From: Cyclobacterium plantarum
Lineage (GTDB): Bacteria > Bacteroidota > Bacteroidia > Cytophagales > Cyclobacteriaceae
NCBI RefSeq assembly: GCF_011290685.1
Contig: NZ_JAANYN010000004.1
Coordinates: forward strand, 434,001 to 498,000
Direction of reading: 5' to 3'
Length of the DNA stretch: 64,000 nt
Each line of letters begins with the position of its first letter. Positions within the stretch are counted from its first letter, which is position 1. The notes beneath the pieces were generated by a model. That model saw only the letters and a list, made by a program, of their open reading frames with translations, was not told where the DNA came from and did not search any database. The position numbers were made by a program, and so were the translations under genes. Below are positions 19,722-29,814 of this stretch, in pieces.

Positions 19722-20330
19722 GTGAAATGTCTGTTCAATCATCCGCAAATAAAGTCATGTGGTAAAAATTTCTTTGCCTGTTGCCTGCTATTTGCTTTTT
19801 GTGTCCTGCTGGAACAAAACGTGAAGGCCCAGGAACAAGATACCTTGCTGATAGAACAAGATACTTTACAGTCGGAGGCCCCTTTAAATGTTAAAGATCC
19901 TAAAAAAGCGCTGTTTTTGTCATTGATTTTGCCTGGTGCAGGGCAGGTTTATAATGAGAAAGTCTGGAAATTACCTTTACTTTACGGTGGAGTAACCACC
20001 GCTGTGTATTTTTTGGGATTCAATAACAGAAGGTACCAGGAATTTTTGGTTGCTTTGGATATTGTAAGAGAAGGAACAGAACCCAGCCCGTTTCCCAATT
20101 TAAATGAGGATGGAATCATAAGAAATGTAAATTACTGGAGAAGGAACAGGGATGCCATGTACATGGTATTTGGAGCCATCTACGCATTAGGAGCAGTAGA
20201 TGCATTTGTAGATGCCCACCTCTCCAGTTTTGATATCAGTGAAGATTTGAGTTTGAAATTTGAACCCTCAATAGAGCCAGTGCTCGCCAATGGCAGCAGT
20301 ATTGGGGTTTCTGTAAAATTTAGTTTTTAA
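19722..20330 (+). CDS. DUF5683 domain-containing membrane protein
   Basis: A 202-residue protein with a signal-like N-terminus (~16-36) and the DUF5683 core: KALFLSLILPGAGQVYNEKVWK, then a hydrophobic segment and NNRRYQEFL, and a second helical segment near MYMVFGAIYALGAVDAFVDAHL. GTG directly after the parB stop is the likely start. It lies between parB and dapB with zero spacing. The function is unknown; the invariant position beside parAB suggests an envelope role tied to growth. Confidence 0.85.
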   Translation: MKCLFNHPQIKSCGKNFFACCLLFAFCVLLEQNVKAQEQDTLLIEQDTLQSEAPLNVKDPKKALFLSLILPGAGQVYNEKVWKLPLLYGGVTTAVYFLGFNNRRYQEFLVALDIVREGTEPSPFPNLNEDGIIRNVNYWRRNRDAMYMVFGAIYALGAVDAFVDAHLSSFDISEDLSLKFEPSIEPVLANGSSIGVSVKFSF

Positions 20331-21056
20331 ATGAACATATTGATTTTAGGCTATGGCAAAATGGGTAAAATAATCTCCCAGTTAGCCATGAACAGAGGCC
20401 ACCAAATTGTGGCAAAAATAAACATTGAAAATGTGTCTGATCTGGAAAACCTGGATAGGGACAAGGTAGATGTGGCCATTGAATTCAGTCAGCCGGATGC
20501 AGCCGTAGGGAACATAAAATGGTGTTTGGAAAATGATGTCCCGGTAGTGGTGGGGACTACCGGTTGGTTAGACCACAAAGATGAGGTAAGTAAGTGGTGT
20601 AAAGAAAAAAACGGATCACTTTTTTACGCATCTAATTTTAGCATTGGGGTCAATATATTTTTCAAGGTCAATGCGTTTTTGGCCAGGTTAATGCAAGACC
20701 AAAATGCATACCAGGCATCGGTAGAAGAAGTTCACCATACGGAGAAAAGGGATGCCCCAAGCGGAACGGCCATTACACTGGCTGAAGGTTTGATTCAAAA
20801 CAACAACAGGTACAGGGATTGGAAATTACGGGACGAAGAAGAACCCTTAGCGGAAGGCACACTACCCATTGTATCAAAGCGCATCGATCCTGCACCGGGT
20901 ACCCACATCGTACAATATGTTTCAAAAGTAGATGATATCACCATACAGCACGAGGCCCACAGCAGAGAGGGCTTCGCGTTAGGCGCAGTAATGGTTGCTG
21001 AATGGTTGCCCGGCAAAAAGGGTGTTTTATCAATGAACGATTTTTTGGACTTTTAA
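20331..21056 (+). CDS. dapB: 4-hydroxy-tetrahydrodipicolinate reductase
   Basis: A 241-residue DapB. The nucleotide-binding GYGKMGK lies at the N-terminus, VVVGTTGW follows, and the catalytic His/Lys motif is in EEVHHTEKRDAPSGTA. It reduces HTPA to tetrahydrodipicolinate with NAD(P)H in the diaminopimelate/lysine pathway, supplying peptidoglycan precursors. It starts right after the DUF5683 stop and precedes lepB by 10 bases. Confidence 0.97.
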   Translation: MNILILGYGKMGKIISQLAMNRGHQIVAKINIENVSDLENLDRDKVDVAIEFSQPDAAVGNIKWCLENDVPVVVGTTGWLDHKDEVSKWCKEKNGSLFYASNFSIGVNIFFKVNAFLARLMQDQNAYQASVEEVHHTEKRDAPSGTAITLAEGLIQNNNRYRDWKLRDEEEPLAEGTLPIVSKRIDPAPGTHIVQYVSKVDDITIQHEAHSREGFALGAVMVAEWLPGKKGVLSMNDFLDF

Positions 21057-21066
21057 CTATAAGAAA

Positions 21067-22143
21067 ATGAGTCAGGAAAAAAAGAAAAAATCAGCTGCCA
21101 GAGAGTGGGTAGATGCCTTGTTATTTGCTGTTATTGCAGCAAGCCTTATCCGTTGGTTACTTTTAGAACCATTTACCATTCCTACAGCTTCCATGGAAAA
21201 ATCTTTACTGGTTGGGGATTTTCTGTTTGTTAGTAAAATGCATTATGGAACCAGGGTGCCCAAGACCATCCTTCAGGTACCATTGACACACCAAAAAATT
21301 TGGGGTACAGAGATACCTTCCTATTCTGAAGCGGTTCAACTTCCCTATTACCGGCTTCCGGGTTTTACTTCTATCAAAAGGAATGATGTAGTGGTTTTTA
21401 ACTATCCCGAAGAATTTCAATATCCTGTAGATTTGAAAACCAATTATATCAAAAGGGCCGTGGCAGTTCCGGGCGATGTCATTGAAATCAGGGAAGCCAG
21501 GATTTTCATAAACGGTGAGCCCGCTGAGACACCGGAAGAAATGCAATTCTCTTATGATGTCATGACCAATCGGCCATTGAATGCAGAGTTTTTTGACCGT
21601 TATGGAATTAATCCGGACAGTTATTTTCCCTTTCAGGATAACTCAGGCTATTTTATTTTTGCAACGGATGAAATGGTTTCCGAATTGGAAAAATCCCCAG
21701 CTATTGCTTCCGTTACGAAAAGGTTAAACCGACCAGGACAGGGCGATCCCAATATTTTCCCGGATGGGGCCTACTATAACTGGAACAAAGATAATTTTGG
21801 TCCTTTGGAAATCCCTGCAGAAGGTCAGACCATTACATTGAATGAAGACAATGTTAGACGATATGGGTATACCATAGAGAAGTTTGAAGGACATGAAGAT
21901 ATCAATATTGATGGAAATGAGCTCTTTATCGATGGAGAAAAACAGGAAAGTTATACTTTTCAGCAAAATTACTATTTCATGATGGGAGATAACCGCCACG
22001 ATTCCCTGGATTCCCGCTTTTGGGGCTTTGTTCCTGAGGATCATGTAGTAGGAAAGGCCTGGTTTTTATGGCTTTCCCTGGAAAAACACAAATCCATGTT
22101 TAATAAAATCAGGTGGAGCCGCTTCTTTAAATCCATCGAGTAA
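21067..22143 (+). CDS. lepB: Signal peptidase I
   Basis: A 358-residue signal peptidase I with an N-terminal membrane helix (~15-34), catalytic Ser42 in PTASMEKSLLVGD, and general-base Lys129 in NYIKRAVAVPGD. The C-terminal box is MGDNRHDSLDSRFWGFVP. A ~100-residue insertion between boxes D and E makes it longer than E. coli-type enzymes relative to its single anchor, as is usual in Bacteroidota. It removes Sec signal peptides on the periplasmic face. Confidence 0.96.
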   Translation: MSQEKKKKSAAREWVDALLFAVIAASLIRWLLLEPFTIPTASMEKSLLVGDFLFVSKMHYGTRVPKTILQVPLTHQKIWGTEIPSYSEAVQLPYYRLPGFTSIKRNDVVVFNYPEEFQYPVDLKTNYIKRAVAVPGDVIEIREARIFINGEPAETPEEMQFSYDVMTNRPLNAEFFDRYGINPDSYFPFQDNSGYFIFATDEMVSELEKSPAIASVTKRLNRPGQGDPNIFPDGAYYNWNKDNFGPLEIPAEGQTITLNEDNVRRYGYTIEKFEGHEDINIDGNELFIDGEKQESYTFQQNYYFMMGDNRHDSLDSRFWGFVPEDHVVGKAWFLWLSLEKHKSMFNKIRWSRFFKSIE

Positions 22144-22158
22144 TCCTACCACAGTGAC

Positions 22159-22199
22159 AAAACACAGCCCTTTGGTTTTTGGCCAAAGGGCTGTGTTTT
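22159..22199. terminator. Bidirectional terminator between lepB and ung
   Basis: A 17-bp perfect stem (22159-22175 with 22183-22199) has a 7-base loop, with an A tract on one side and a T tract on the other. It therefore serves both the lepB cluster on plus and ung on minus. It touches the ung stop codon. Confidence 0.92.
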
Positions 22200-22861
22200 T
22201 ACCAATTGATAGGTTGTTGACCATTTTTGATCAGGTAGTCATTGGTCTTGCTAAAATGCTGGCAACCAAAAAATCCCCTGTGTGCGGAAAGCGGGCTGGG
22301 GTGAGGGGCATGTAGTTTGAGATGTTTGGTGTCCGAAATCATTCCTGCTTTTTTTTGGGCATAAGCACCCCATAACATGAATACCAAATGCGCTTTATTT
22401 TGCGCCAGTTTTTTGACAACGGCATCAGTAAAATTCTCCCAGCCCTTCTGTTGATGACTTCCTGCTTTATGGGCTTCCACTGTTAAGGTGGCATTGAGTA
22501 GCAATACACCTTGTTTTGCCCATTTTTCCAAATTGCCATGTGATGGCAGAGGAATGTCTAAGTCATTTTTAAGCTCTTTGAAAATATTAAGCAAAGAGGG
22601 TGGGAAGGAGACACCTTCCGGAACGGAAAAAGATAAACCATGTGCCTGTCCCGGCCCGTGGTAGGGATCCTGACCCAGGATGATGACCTTGACCTGATCC
22701 ACCGGGCACAAGTCAAAGGCCCTGAAAATATGTTCACCTTTAGGGTAAATGGTATTGGTCTGGTACGCAGTTTTTACAAAAGTCACCAATTCTTTAAAAT
22801 AAGGATTTGAAAATTCCTCTTCCAGCAGTTGTTTCCAACTATTTTCAATTTTGACGTTCAT
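22199..22861 (-). CDS. ung: Uracil-DNA glycosylase
   Basis: A 220-residue family 1 UDG with the water-activating motif GQDPYHGPGQAHGLSFSV (Asp65, His68) and the leucine-loop motif HPSPLSAHRGFFGC (His187). It excises uracil from DNA for base-excision repair. It is a monocistronic gene converging on lepB and divergent from apaG. Confidence 0.97.
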   Translation of the reverse strand: MNVKIENSWKQLLEEEFSNPYFKELVTFVKTAYQTNTIYPKGEHIFRAFDLCPVDQVKVIILGQDPYHGPGQAHGLSFSVPEGVSFPPSLLNIFKELKNDLDIPLPSHGNLEKWAKQGVLLLNATLTVEAHKAGSHQQKGWENFTDAVVKKLAQNKAHLVFMLWGAYAQKKAGMISDTKHLKLHAPHPSPLSAHRGFFGCQHFSKTNDYLIKNGQQPINW

Positions 22862-22879
22862 TTATATGTTTTATCTTGG

Positions 22880-22887
22880 TATATTTG
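22880..22887 (+). promoter_or_regulatory. Candidate -7 promoter element of apaG
   Basis: tatatttg fits TAnnTTTG exactly, 47 bases before the apaG ATG at 22934, in the short divergent gap with ung. No well-spaced -33 TTG was found. Confidence 0.45.
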
Positions 22888-22933
22888 TTTTGGCAATTCA
22901 AATTTCGAATAAGTTTTGGTATTTAAAAACAGC

Positions 22934-23320
22934 ATGGTAACCGCAATTACTGAAGGTGTAAAGGTAAGCGTAGAAGCTAATTACCAAAAGGGTTTTTCCA
23001 ATCCCGGTCAGCACCATTTTGTTTTTACTTATAAAGTGACCATTGAAAATCACAGTAATTTTACCTTGCAATTATTGAATAGGAGATGGGAAGTGTACGA
23101 TGCCGCATCCGAGGTAAAGATTATTGAGGGCGAGGGAGTGGTAGGACAGCAACCAGTACTGGAGCCTGGTGCCACACATGCTTACATTTCCGGATGTAAC
23201 CTCAAGTCGGGAATGGGTAAAATGATGGGGCAGTATACCATGGAAAAGCAGGTAGATGGGAAGCTCTTGACTGTGGCCATTCCGGAATTTCAACTCATTG
23301 CCACCGTTTTTGATAATTGA
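22934..23320 (+). CDS. apaG: ApaG family protein
   Basis: From the ATG at 22934 the protein has 128 residues, the usual ApaG length; a TTG at 22916 would add six. The fibronectin-III-like beta sandwich is recognisable from TYKVTIENHSNFTLQLLNRRW and the glycine-rich IEGEGVVGQQPVLEPG. The cytoplasmic role is unclear; mutants in enterics were linked to cobalt resistance and magnesium efflux. It is followed 10 bases later by a methyltransferase gene. Confidence 0.95.
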   Translation: MVTAITEGVKVSVEANYQKGFSNPGQHHFVFTYKVTIENHSNFTLQLLNRRWEVYDAASEVKIIEGEGVVGQQPVLEPGATHAYISGCNLKSGMGKMMGQYTMEKQVDGKLLTVAIPEFQLIATVFDN

Positions 23321-23330
23321 AATACCAAAT

Positions 23331-24104
23331 ATGTTTTTCCATTTTTGGGAATATATTCTTTATTTTCTAAAAAAAGAAAACAGCCATAGCATCCATTCCC
23401 CTTTCATTTTTTACTTGTACCAAAACTTGAAAACCTACCTTAGACAAAACCGGAAGGGGGATACTTCCATTGAATCCATAAGGTATGGCTATCTACATTC
23501 AAACCTCAAGGTCAAAAGTACTGATTTAGGTGCCGGTTCCAGGTGGTTTGGAAAGGGAAAAAGATCCGTGTCGAAGATCATGAGAAGAATTGGTACACCT
23601 CTTAAATTTTCGTTGATTTACAGTTTTCTATGCAAACAAACCCCGGCAGCGATTGTATTGGACCTGGGGACTTCTCTGGGCGTAAACACAGCCTATTTGG
23701 GCCGGCAGGTCAGAGGGAAACTTTATAGCTTTGAAGGGGACCCGGAATTATTGGCTTTAGCTGGAAAGCACCTCAGCCAATTTCCACAGCTGCAATTGAT
23801 AGAAGGGGATTTGGACCTTACCTTGCCGGAAGTTTTGAAAGACTTGTCTTCGGTCGATTTTGTTTTGATGGATGCCAACCACCAATATGAGCCTACCCTT
23901 ACTTATTTCGATGCCATTTTACCCAAATTGCATGACAAAAGTATTGTGGTAATTGCGGACATCCATTGGTCCGGAGAAATGAAAATGGCCTGGGAAAAAA
24001 TAAAAACACGACCAGAAATTGGATCTACGATTGATTTTTTTGACTGTGGGGTATTGTTTTTCCAGCCTGCCACATTTAAAAGTCATTTTGTATTGGAAAT
24101 ATAA
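23331..24104 (+). CDS. Class I SAM-dependent methyltransferase-like protein
   Basis: A 257-residue protein from the ATG at 23331. Motif I is VLDLGTSLGVNTAYL, followed by a strand ending in the acidic YSFEGDPE (ribose contacts), IEGDLDLTLPEVL, and FVLMDANHQYEPT, which resembles the metal/substrate region of O-methyltransferases. The N-terminus (HSPFIFYLYQNL) is typical of a Bacteroidota group found beside housekeeping genes. The acceptor is unknown. It likely shares the apaG transcript. Confidence 0.82.
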   Translation: MFFHFWEYILYFLKKENSHSIHSPFIFYLYQNLKTYLRQNRKGDTSIESIRYGYLHSNLKVKSTDLGAGSRWFGKGKRSVSKIMRRIGTPLKFSLIYSFLCKQTPAAIVLDLGTSLGVNTAYLGRQVRGKLYSFEGDPELLALAGKHLSQFPQLQLIEGDLDLTLPEVLKDLSSVDFVLMDANHQYEPTLTYFDAILPKLHDKSIVVIADIHWSGEMKMAWEKIKTRPEIGSTIDFFDCGVLFFQPATFKSHFVLEI

Positions 24105-24309
24105 ATGTTTTATGATTTTACATTTTGACTACTCCCTACAATTCATAAATTTGTTTGGGCTTCCATACGTAAATTTAAATAAGGACTTGTTTATTGAATT
24201 GGTCTGATAATTGAGGCATGATTTGTTTGGAGTTTGAAAGCAGGTTTTATAATCGAAACTCAAAGAGATAAATAAGGATTAAAATTTAAATAATTGATTT
24301 CCAATTGCT

Positions 24310-25233
24310 ATGACAAAAGAGGAGCTGCCTGAGAATAATCAAAATGGTACGGAAAAAGGAAAAAATATTCTGATCATCGTCCTGATCATTTTGGTATTGC
24401 TTAGTGGTTGGAGGCTTTGGAATGACCACAGGGAAAAATCTCAAAAGAATGAAGAAATATTGATTCTAACCGAGGAAAACAGTGATCTGAATATCCGCCT
24501 GGATTCCATGACCTATCAGATGGATTTAAGAATTCAGGAAATCGAAAAACTCGGTGGAAATGTGGATTCCCTGCTGCAGATCAGAGAGCAATTGGTCAGG
24601 GAAAGACAAAGGGAAAGGAGCAGGTCAGCAGCAGAAATAGAACAATTAAATTCCAGAATAGATGCTTATGGCAAGATGTTGAGTGAAAAAGATGCTGACA
24701 TCATCAGGTTAAGGGAACAAAACGTACAGCTTTTTACAGAAAATGAGGAGTTGAAAACCGATAAGGCGGAGGTTGAGGAAGAAGTAGTCAAACTCAACAT
24801 TGAAAAGGAAGAACTGGAGGAAAAAGTTACTATAGCATCAAAACTAAAGGCTGAGAATATTATTGTTTCGGCGGTGAATTCCAGAGGCAGGGAAAGGGAA
24901 GACGAATTCAGAAACAGACAACTGACCAAGTTAAAGGTTTCATTCAATATTGCGGAAAATTCAGTGGCACCTGAAGGTATCCGGGATGTTTATGTACAGG
25001 TGCTCGCCCCAAATGGGCAGGTTATATTTGATATTGCCAAAGGCTCGGGAACTTTTGAATTGAATGGGAAGGAGGAATTTTATACCTCAAAGCAGGATTT
25101 TTTATTCAATAATACCCGTCAACAGTTGACTTATTATTATGAAAAAGGTTCCGAATACGACAAGGGAATCTATGCCGTAAAGGTTTTCTCCGAAGGATCG
25201 GAAATAGGGAAAGGTACTTTTGAGATAAAATAA
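24310..25233 (+). CDS. Membrane-anchored coiled-coil protein of unknown function
   Basis: A 307-residue protein with one N-terminal transmembrane helix (~20-38, IILVLLSGWRLW). A long Glu/Lys/Leu heptad-rich coiled coil spans ~45-195 and a beta-rich C-terminal domain ~205-307 (VSFNIAENSVAPEGIRDVYV...). The N-terminus is charged and the bulk is presumably periplasmic. No catalytic motif is visible. It lies upstream of rpsF in the same direction, but a good promoter separates them. I do not recognise a characterised family. Confidence 0.8.
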   Translation: MTKEELPENNQNGTEKGKNILIIVLIILVLLSGWRLWNDHREKSQKNEEILILTEENSDLNIRLDSMTYQMDLRIQEIEKLGGNVDSLLQIREQLVRERQRERSRSAAEIEQLNSRIDAYGKMLSEKDADIIRLREQNVQLFTENEELKTDKAEVEEEVVKLNIEKEELEEKVTIASKLKAENIIVSAVNSRGREREDEFRNRQLTKLKVSFNIAENSVAPEGIRDVYVQVLAPNGQVIFDIAKGSGTFELNGKEEFYTSKQDFLFNNTRQQLTYYYEKGSEYDKGIYAVKVFSEGSEIGKGTFEIK

Positions 25234-25245
25234 ACCCTTTTATTT

Positions 25246-25275
25246 TTGTTTATCTGTCTATATACCTTAATTTTG
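25246..25275 (+). promoter_or_regulatory. Promoter of the rpsF-rpsR-rplI operon
   Basis: A TTG -33 element at 25246-25248 is followed after 19 bases by taattttg at 25268-25275, an exact TAnnTTTG -7 element. Predicted start is near 25282, leaving a ~30-base leader before the rpsF ATG. This is the clearest Bacteroidota-type promoter in the window. Confidence 0.72.
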
Positions 25276-25311
25276 CAAACTGTTTTAAAATAATAATAAA
25301 AATTTAAAAGA

Positions 25312-25683
25312 ATGTTCCAAAAAAATTATGAAACGGTATTCATCCTTACTCCCGTTTTGTCTGAAGTTCAGATGAAGGATACCGTAGACAAGTATGTAGG
25401 CTTGTTAAAAGAATTGGGAGCAGAAATTGTTAATGTGGAGAACTGGGGGCTTAAGAAATTGGCCTATACCATTCAGAAGAAAACCACAGGGTTTTATGTG
25501 ATGGTTGAATACACAGCAGATCCTACGGCTATCAAGAAATTTGAACTTGGTTTCAGGAGAGACGAAACCGTTTTACGCTTTCTGACCACTGTCATGGACA
25601 AGCATGGCATCAAGTACGCAGAGAGAAGAAGAAAAGGTGAATTCAATAAAAAATCTGAAGCTAAGGAGGAGCCAGCAAAATGA
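25312..25683 (+). CDS. rpsF: 30S ribosomal protein S6
   Basis: A 123-residue S6 with the expected [13 protein letters not shown] start and [19 protein letters not shown]. It binds S18 and 16S rRNA in the 30S platform. The C-terminal tail is charged and short. It overlaps rpsR by four bases, which fits the known S6-S18 partnership. The short leader shows no S6:S18 regulatory RNA motif. Confidence 0.98.
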   Translation: MFQKNYETVFILTPVLSEVQMKDTVDKYVGLLKELGAEIVNVENWGLKKLAYTIQKKTTGFYVMVEYTADPTAIKKFELGFRRDETVLRFLTTVMDKHGIKYAERRRKGEFNKKSEAKEEPAK

Positions 25684-25931
25684 CATTAAAAAACGAACCA
25701 ATCAACAGAGAGCAAAACAGGAAAAAATACTGTAGATTTAAGAAATTAGGTATCAAGTATATTGATTACAAAGATCCTAACTTTTTGTTGAAATTTGTAA
25801 ATGAACAGGGTAAGATCCTTCCCAGAAGACTTACAGGCAATTCCGCAAAATTCCAGAGGAAGGTCGCTCAGGCTATTAAAAAAGCCAGGCATTTGGCCTT
25901 ATTGCCTTACGTAGCAGATGGCTTGAAATAA
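25680..25931 (+). CDS. rpsR: 30S ribosomal protein S18
   Basis: An 83-residue S18 with [40 protein letters not shown] and a basic C-terminus. It forms the S6-S18 heterodimer in the 30S subunit. The start overlaps the rpsF stop. Confidence 0.98.
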   Translation: MTLKNEPINREQNRKKYCRFKKLGIKYIDYKDPNFLLKFVNEQGKILPRRLTGNSAKFQRKVAQAIKKARHLALLPYVADGLK

Positions 25932-25970
25932 GGTCAACTGTATCCTTCACCTAATTAAATTATTACAATA

Positions 25971-26414
25971 ATGGATGTTATCTTAAAAACAGATATAAAA
26001 GGACTTGGGTATAAGAATGACCTGGTGGATGTAAAACCTGGTTATGGACGTAATTACCTTATCCCACAAGGATTTGCGGTTTTGGCTACCACTTCCAATA
26101 GAAAAATATTGGATGAAAATATCAAACAAGCAGCCCATAAAGCTGAAAAAATCAAGACCGAAGCCGAAAATATCGCAGCGAAACTGGAAAAAATCACCCT
26201 GGAAATAAAAGCCAAAATTGGCGATTCAGGTAAAATTTTTGGAAAAGTTACCACTTTACAGCTTTCTGACGCATTAGCCGAAAAAGGTATCGAAATAGAT
26301 AGAAAAAAGATTTCGATCAACCAACCGGTTTCTACTGCAGGCGAATATGAAGCAGAGGTTGACCTTCATAGGGAAGTCAAAACCAATGTTAAATTTGAAG
26401 TTGTGGCAGAATAA
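25971..26414 (+). CDS. rplI: 50S ribosomal protein L9
   Basis: A 147-residue L9. The N-terminal rRNA-binding domain (MDVILKTDIKGLGYKNDLVDVKPGYGRNYLIP) is joined by a long helix to the C-terminal domain (GKIFGKVTTLQLSDAL). It stabilises the L1-stalk base. It is the last gene of the operon, 39 bases after rpsR and directly before a strong terminator. Confidence 0.98.
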   Translation: MDVILKTDIKGLGYKNDLVDVKPGYGRNYLIPQGFAVLATTSNRKILDENIKQAAHKAEKIKTEAENIAAKLEKITLEIKAKIGDSGKIFGKVTTLQLSDALAEKGIEIDRKKISINQPVSTAGEYEAEVDLHREVKTNVKFEVVAE

Positions 26415-26758
26415 ATCCAGACTTCATTCAACGAATAAACTAAAAAAGCCAGGTTTTTCCTGGCTTTTTTAGTTTAAAGATTTTTTTCGGATCAGGTATA
26501 AGTTTGATTTACAACTTATTACATATTGGGTAGGGCTGAAATTACCAGAAAATCTGGCAATTTGGATATTCCACGTCCATTTTGAAGTTTAAAACTTCAA
26601 GGATTGATTTTGTGGAGGGATCAGCATGCAATACTTTTGACCAGCGTCATCAAATTCCCAGTGCCTGGTTTGGGTTTAATGCGGTCAAGGTGTTTTTCTT
26701 TTTAATGAACTTTTCTACCTGCCTGTGTTTGTTTAATTTGCTGTTAATTAAAAGAAAA
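26415..26758. other. Gap between rplI and the GSCFA gene
   Basis: The first 60 bases hold the rplI terminator. The remaining ~284 bases contain taagttTG-type sequence at 26499-26506 (exact TAnnTTTG), a distant promoter candidate. The frame of the next gene stays open through most of this part, but the protein family begins only at 26759, so I treat it as leader rather than coding. Confidence 0.5.
26438..26474 (+). terminator. Strong terminator after rplI
   Basis: A 16-bp perfect stem (26438-26453 with 26459-26474) closes a five-T loop; the core is agccagg/cctggct flanked by A and T tracts. It ends the ribosomal protein operon. Confidence 0.93.
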
Positions 26759-27790
26759 ATGAAAAGTTTCAGAACCGAATTTGGTATTCTTCCCAGTCCG
26801 AAATGTATCAACCATGAGGGTAAACTCCTTACGGTAGGTTCCTGCTTTTCGGAGGTGATTGGCGAAAAGTTACACCTGCATAAATTTCGTGTTCTTGTAA
26901 ATCCATTTGGGATACTGTTTAATCCCATTTCTATTTTTAAATTACTTTTGCTGGCACTTGAGAAGCAAAGCCCAGAAGGCAACCTATACCTGACCCGGCA
27001 TGATAAACATTACCATTTTCAATTTCATTCCAGAATCAGTGCAGATCATAAGGTTGATCTTAAAGACTTGCTTGATCATACGCTTCAGCAGGTAAATGAC
27101 TGTATCAGAACAAGTAGCCACCTAATGGTTACCTTGGGCACAGCATTCGTTTTCCGGCATTTGCCTTCCAATAGCATTGTGGCCAATTGCCACAAGCAGC
27201 CAGCAAAAGATTTTAGAAAGGAACTTTTAACATTCGAGGAAATGATCCTTGTATTTGAAAGTTTTTATCAAGAGCTAAAAAGGCATAACCCCGGGATTCA
27301 AATTGTGCTCACAGTAAGCCCTGTACGGCATATCAAAGATGGAATACCTCAAAATCAGGTTAGTAAAGGTCTGCTGAGAGTGTTTTGCGACTTGATGGAA
27401 AAGCGCTACGAAGATGTCTATTATTTCCCTGCCTATGAACTTCAAATGGACGATCTCAGGGATTATAGGTTTTATAAAGATGACCTGATTCATCCCAATG
27501 CTACCGCAGAAAATTATATTTGGGAGAAGTTTAAAGATGCATTTTTTGAACAGCCTACTATTGATATATTGCATGCCCTGGATCAGGTTCAAAAAAACCT
27601 AAACCACAGGCCATTTGAACCCTTATCTGAGAGCCATTTTGAATTTTTAAAGCACCTGCTGCAAAAGATGGAACGCATGCCGGCCGGTCTGGATTTTTCG
27701 GAAGAGAAAAAAGGCATAATGGAACAAATAAAGCAAATTGAGGACTTTAGGCAAACAGAAAAATCTAATTCAGGAAATGAAAGCGAATAA
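26759..27790 (+). CDS. GSCFA domain-containing protein
   Basis: A 343-residue protein from the ATG at 26759. The family-naming motif is in [15 protein letters not shown], followed by [17 protein letters not shown] and [12 protein letters not shown], and [14 protein letters not shown] near the C-terminus. The GSCFA fold resembles SGNH hydrolases: Ser in GSCFS, with the downstream Asp/His in DDLIHPNA plausibly completing the site. It may be an acyl-esterase; the substrate is unknown. The 3' end overlaps the DUF255 gene by 11 bases. Confidence 0.88.
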   Translation: MKSFRTEFGILPSPKCINHEGKLLTVGSCFSEVIGEKLHLHKFRVLVNPFGILFNPISIFKLLLLALEKQSPEGNLYLTRHDKHYHFQFHSRISADHKVDLKDLLDHTLQQVNDCIRTSSHLMVTLGTAFVFRHLPSNSIVANCHKQPAKDFRKELLTFEEMILVFESFYQELKRHNPGIQIVLTVSPVRHIKDGIPQNQVSKGLLRVFCDLMEKRYEDVYYFPAYELQMDDLRDYRFYKDDLIHPNATAENYIWEKFKDAFFEQPTIDILHALDQVQKNLNHRPFEPLSESHFEFLKHLLQKMERMPAGLDFSEEKKGIMEQIKQIEDFRQTEKSNSGNESE

Positions 27791-29795
27791 ATTAATCAAT
27801 AGCAAAAGTCTGTATTTATTACAACATGCCCATAATCCTGTTGATTGGTATCCATGGGGAGATGAGGCCTTGCAAAAAGCCAAAAAGCAGCAAAAACCCT
27901 TGCTGGTAAGCATAGGCTATTCTGCTTGTCATTGGTGCCATGTAATGGAAAAGGAATCTTTTGAAAATCAGGAAGTGGCTGATTTGATGAACAAGGATTT
28001 CGTCTGTATTAAAATTGACAGGGAGGAACGCCCTGATCTGGATAACATTTACATGGAAGCCGTACAGGTGATGGGTTTACAGGGCGGTTGGCCCTTGAAT
28101 GTATTTTTAATGCCTGATCAAAAACCTTTTTATGGTGGCACCTATTTCCCAAAAGACCAATGGATGAAAGTGTTATCCGGCATATCCACTGCATTCGTCA
28201 AGCAATATAAAGCGCTGAATGAAAGTGCTCTTGGGTTTGGCAATAGCCTTAACAGGTCATTGACGGAAAAATATGGACTCCAATCCAATGATTCGCCATT
28301 TTTGGCAAATGAAATCATTACAATTGCCAGGGAATTGATGGAGGGATTTGATCCACAATGGGGAGGAATGAGTCGGGTACCCAAATTCCCCATGCCTGCT
28401 ATCTGGAGCTTTCTATTGGACATGGCCATTTTGAACCAGGATAAAGAACTGGGTAAAAAAGTTTGCTTCACCCTGGAAAAAATCGGAAGGGGAGGGATCT
28501 ATGACCAGCTTACTGGTGGATTTTGCAGGTATAGTGTAGATGGTGAATGGTTTGCACCTCACTTTGAAAAAATGCTTTATGACAACGGACAACTCCTTAG
28601 CCTGTATGCCAAAGCTTTTCAATACAGCCAGAATGGGTATTTTAAAGAAAAAGTAGTAGAAACAATTCATTGGCTCGAAAATGAGATGTTGGATTCTGCA
28701 GGTGCTTTCTATGCTGCCCTGGATGCGGATAGTGAAGGCAAAGAGGGGAAGTTTTATACCTGGACATTTGAAGAACTTCAAACCTTGCTAAAGGATGATT
28801 TTGATTGGTTTGCCAGTCTGTATGGCATCAAAAAAAATGGAAATTGGGAATCGGGAGAAAATATCCTTTTTCAGCAAAAGAATTATTTCGAAATGGCAGA
28901 ATCTATGGGATTATCAGAAGCCGATTTCCAACAAAAACTGAAGGTAACCAAGAGAAAATTAATTGAATACAGGAATCAGAGAGAAAGGCCGGGACTGGAT
29001 GATAAAATCATTAGCGGCTGGAATGGCTGGGTCATTGATGGATTAAGCCAGGCATTCCTTGCACTGGGAAACGTTACCTATAAAAATCTAGCCAATTCAG
29101 CGGGCGAATTCATTTGGCAGCGGATGGTGAAAGGAGGGGAGTTGTTTAGGAATTTTAAAGGTGGAGAAGCGTATACTTCTGCATTTTTGGAAGATTATGC
29201 CGCAGTCATTAAAGCTTATATTTCTTTATATACCATCACCTTTGATCCCAAATGGTTATACAGGGCGGAACAGTTGCTGGAAAGGGTGCTGGAAAGGTTT
29301 CTGGATAAATCAGACAGCTTGTTTTATTTTAATGACCCTGCAGTTGAGCAATTGATAGCGGACAAAAAAGAGGTTTTTGACAATGTCATTCCTGCCTCTA
29401 ATTCTGTGATGGCCCGGAATTTACATCAATTGGGTTTGTATTTTTACAGGGATAAATACCTCAACCAGGCTGAAAAAATGATACAACTTATCCAGGATTT
29501 ACTCCGGAAAGAACCGTCCTTTTTGGCCAATTGGGCCAATTTTTACCTGGAAAAAACTACCCCTACTGCGGAAATTGCCGTGACAGGCCCCGGAGCAGAG
29601 GAAAAAGCTTTGGCCTTCCTGGCTGGCTACCGGCCTAATTTGGTCATTTCAGCATCCTCGGGTGATTCAAAATTGCCCTTATTGCAAGACAAACCCATGA
29701 TAAAATCTTTGTTTTATGTGTGTTTCAATAAATCCTGCAAACAGCCCGTGGAAGAGGTAGCGGATGCCCTGAATCAATTGCCTTACTTAAGCTGA
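27780..29795 (+). CDS. Thioredoxin-domain protein of the YyaL/DUF255 family
   Basis: A 671-residue protein using the ATG at 27780, inside the end of the GSCFA gene. The N-terminal ~160 residues form a thioredoxin-like domain with [15 protein letters not shown] and the CxxC site [14 protein letters not shown]. The rest is an (alpha/alpha)6-like domain with [17 protein letters not shown] and [14 protein letters not shown]. The family is widespread (human SSP411/SPATA20), with unclear function, proposed in redox or sugar-related metabolism. Cytoplasmic. Confidence 0.93.
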   Translation, partial: KANKLINSKSLYLLQHAHNPVDWYPWGDEALQKAKKQQKPLLVSIGYSACHWCHVMEKESFENQEVADLMNKDFVCIKIDREERPDLDNIYMEAVQVMGLQGGWPLNVFLMPDQKPFYGGTYFPKDQWMKVLSGISTAFVKQYKALNESALGFGNSLNRSLTEKYGLQSNDSPFLANEIITIARELMEGFDPQWGGMSRVPKFPMPAIWSFLLDMAILNQDKELGKKVCFTLEKIGRGGIYDQLTGGFCRYSVDGEWFAPHFEKMLYDNGQLLSLYAKAFQYSQNGYFKEKVVETIHWLENEMLDSAGAFYAALDADSEGKEGKFYTWTFEELQTLLKDDFDWFASLYGIKKNGNWESGENILFQQKNYFEMAESMGLSEADFQQKLKVTKRKLIEYRNQRERPGLDDKIISGWNGWVIDGLSQAFLALGNVTYKNLANSAGEFIWQRMVKGGELFRNFKGGEAYTSAFLEDYAAVIKAYISLYTITFDPKWLYRAEQLLERVLERFLDKSDSLFYFNDPAVEQLIADKKEVFDNVIPASNSVMARNLHQLGLYFYRDKYLNQAEKMIQLIQDLLRKEPSFLANWANFYLEKTTPTAEIAVTGPGAEEKALAFLAGYRPNLVISASSGDSKLPLLQDKPMIKSLFYVCFNKSCKQPVEEVADALNQLPYLS

Positions 29796-29814
29796 CCGTT
29801 AAACTCTTTTTGCT

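Noticed and set aside
25276-25311. S6:S18 regulatory RNA leader before rpsF
   Set aside because: The predicted leader is only ~30 AT-rich bases and lacks the expected CCG-bearing hairpin.
26582-26758. 59-residue N-terminal extension of the GSCFA protein
   Set aside because: The frame is open, but the extension has no family match and the ATG at 26759 sits right before the conserved domain.
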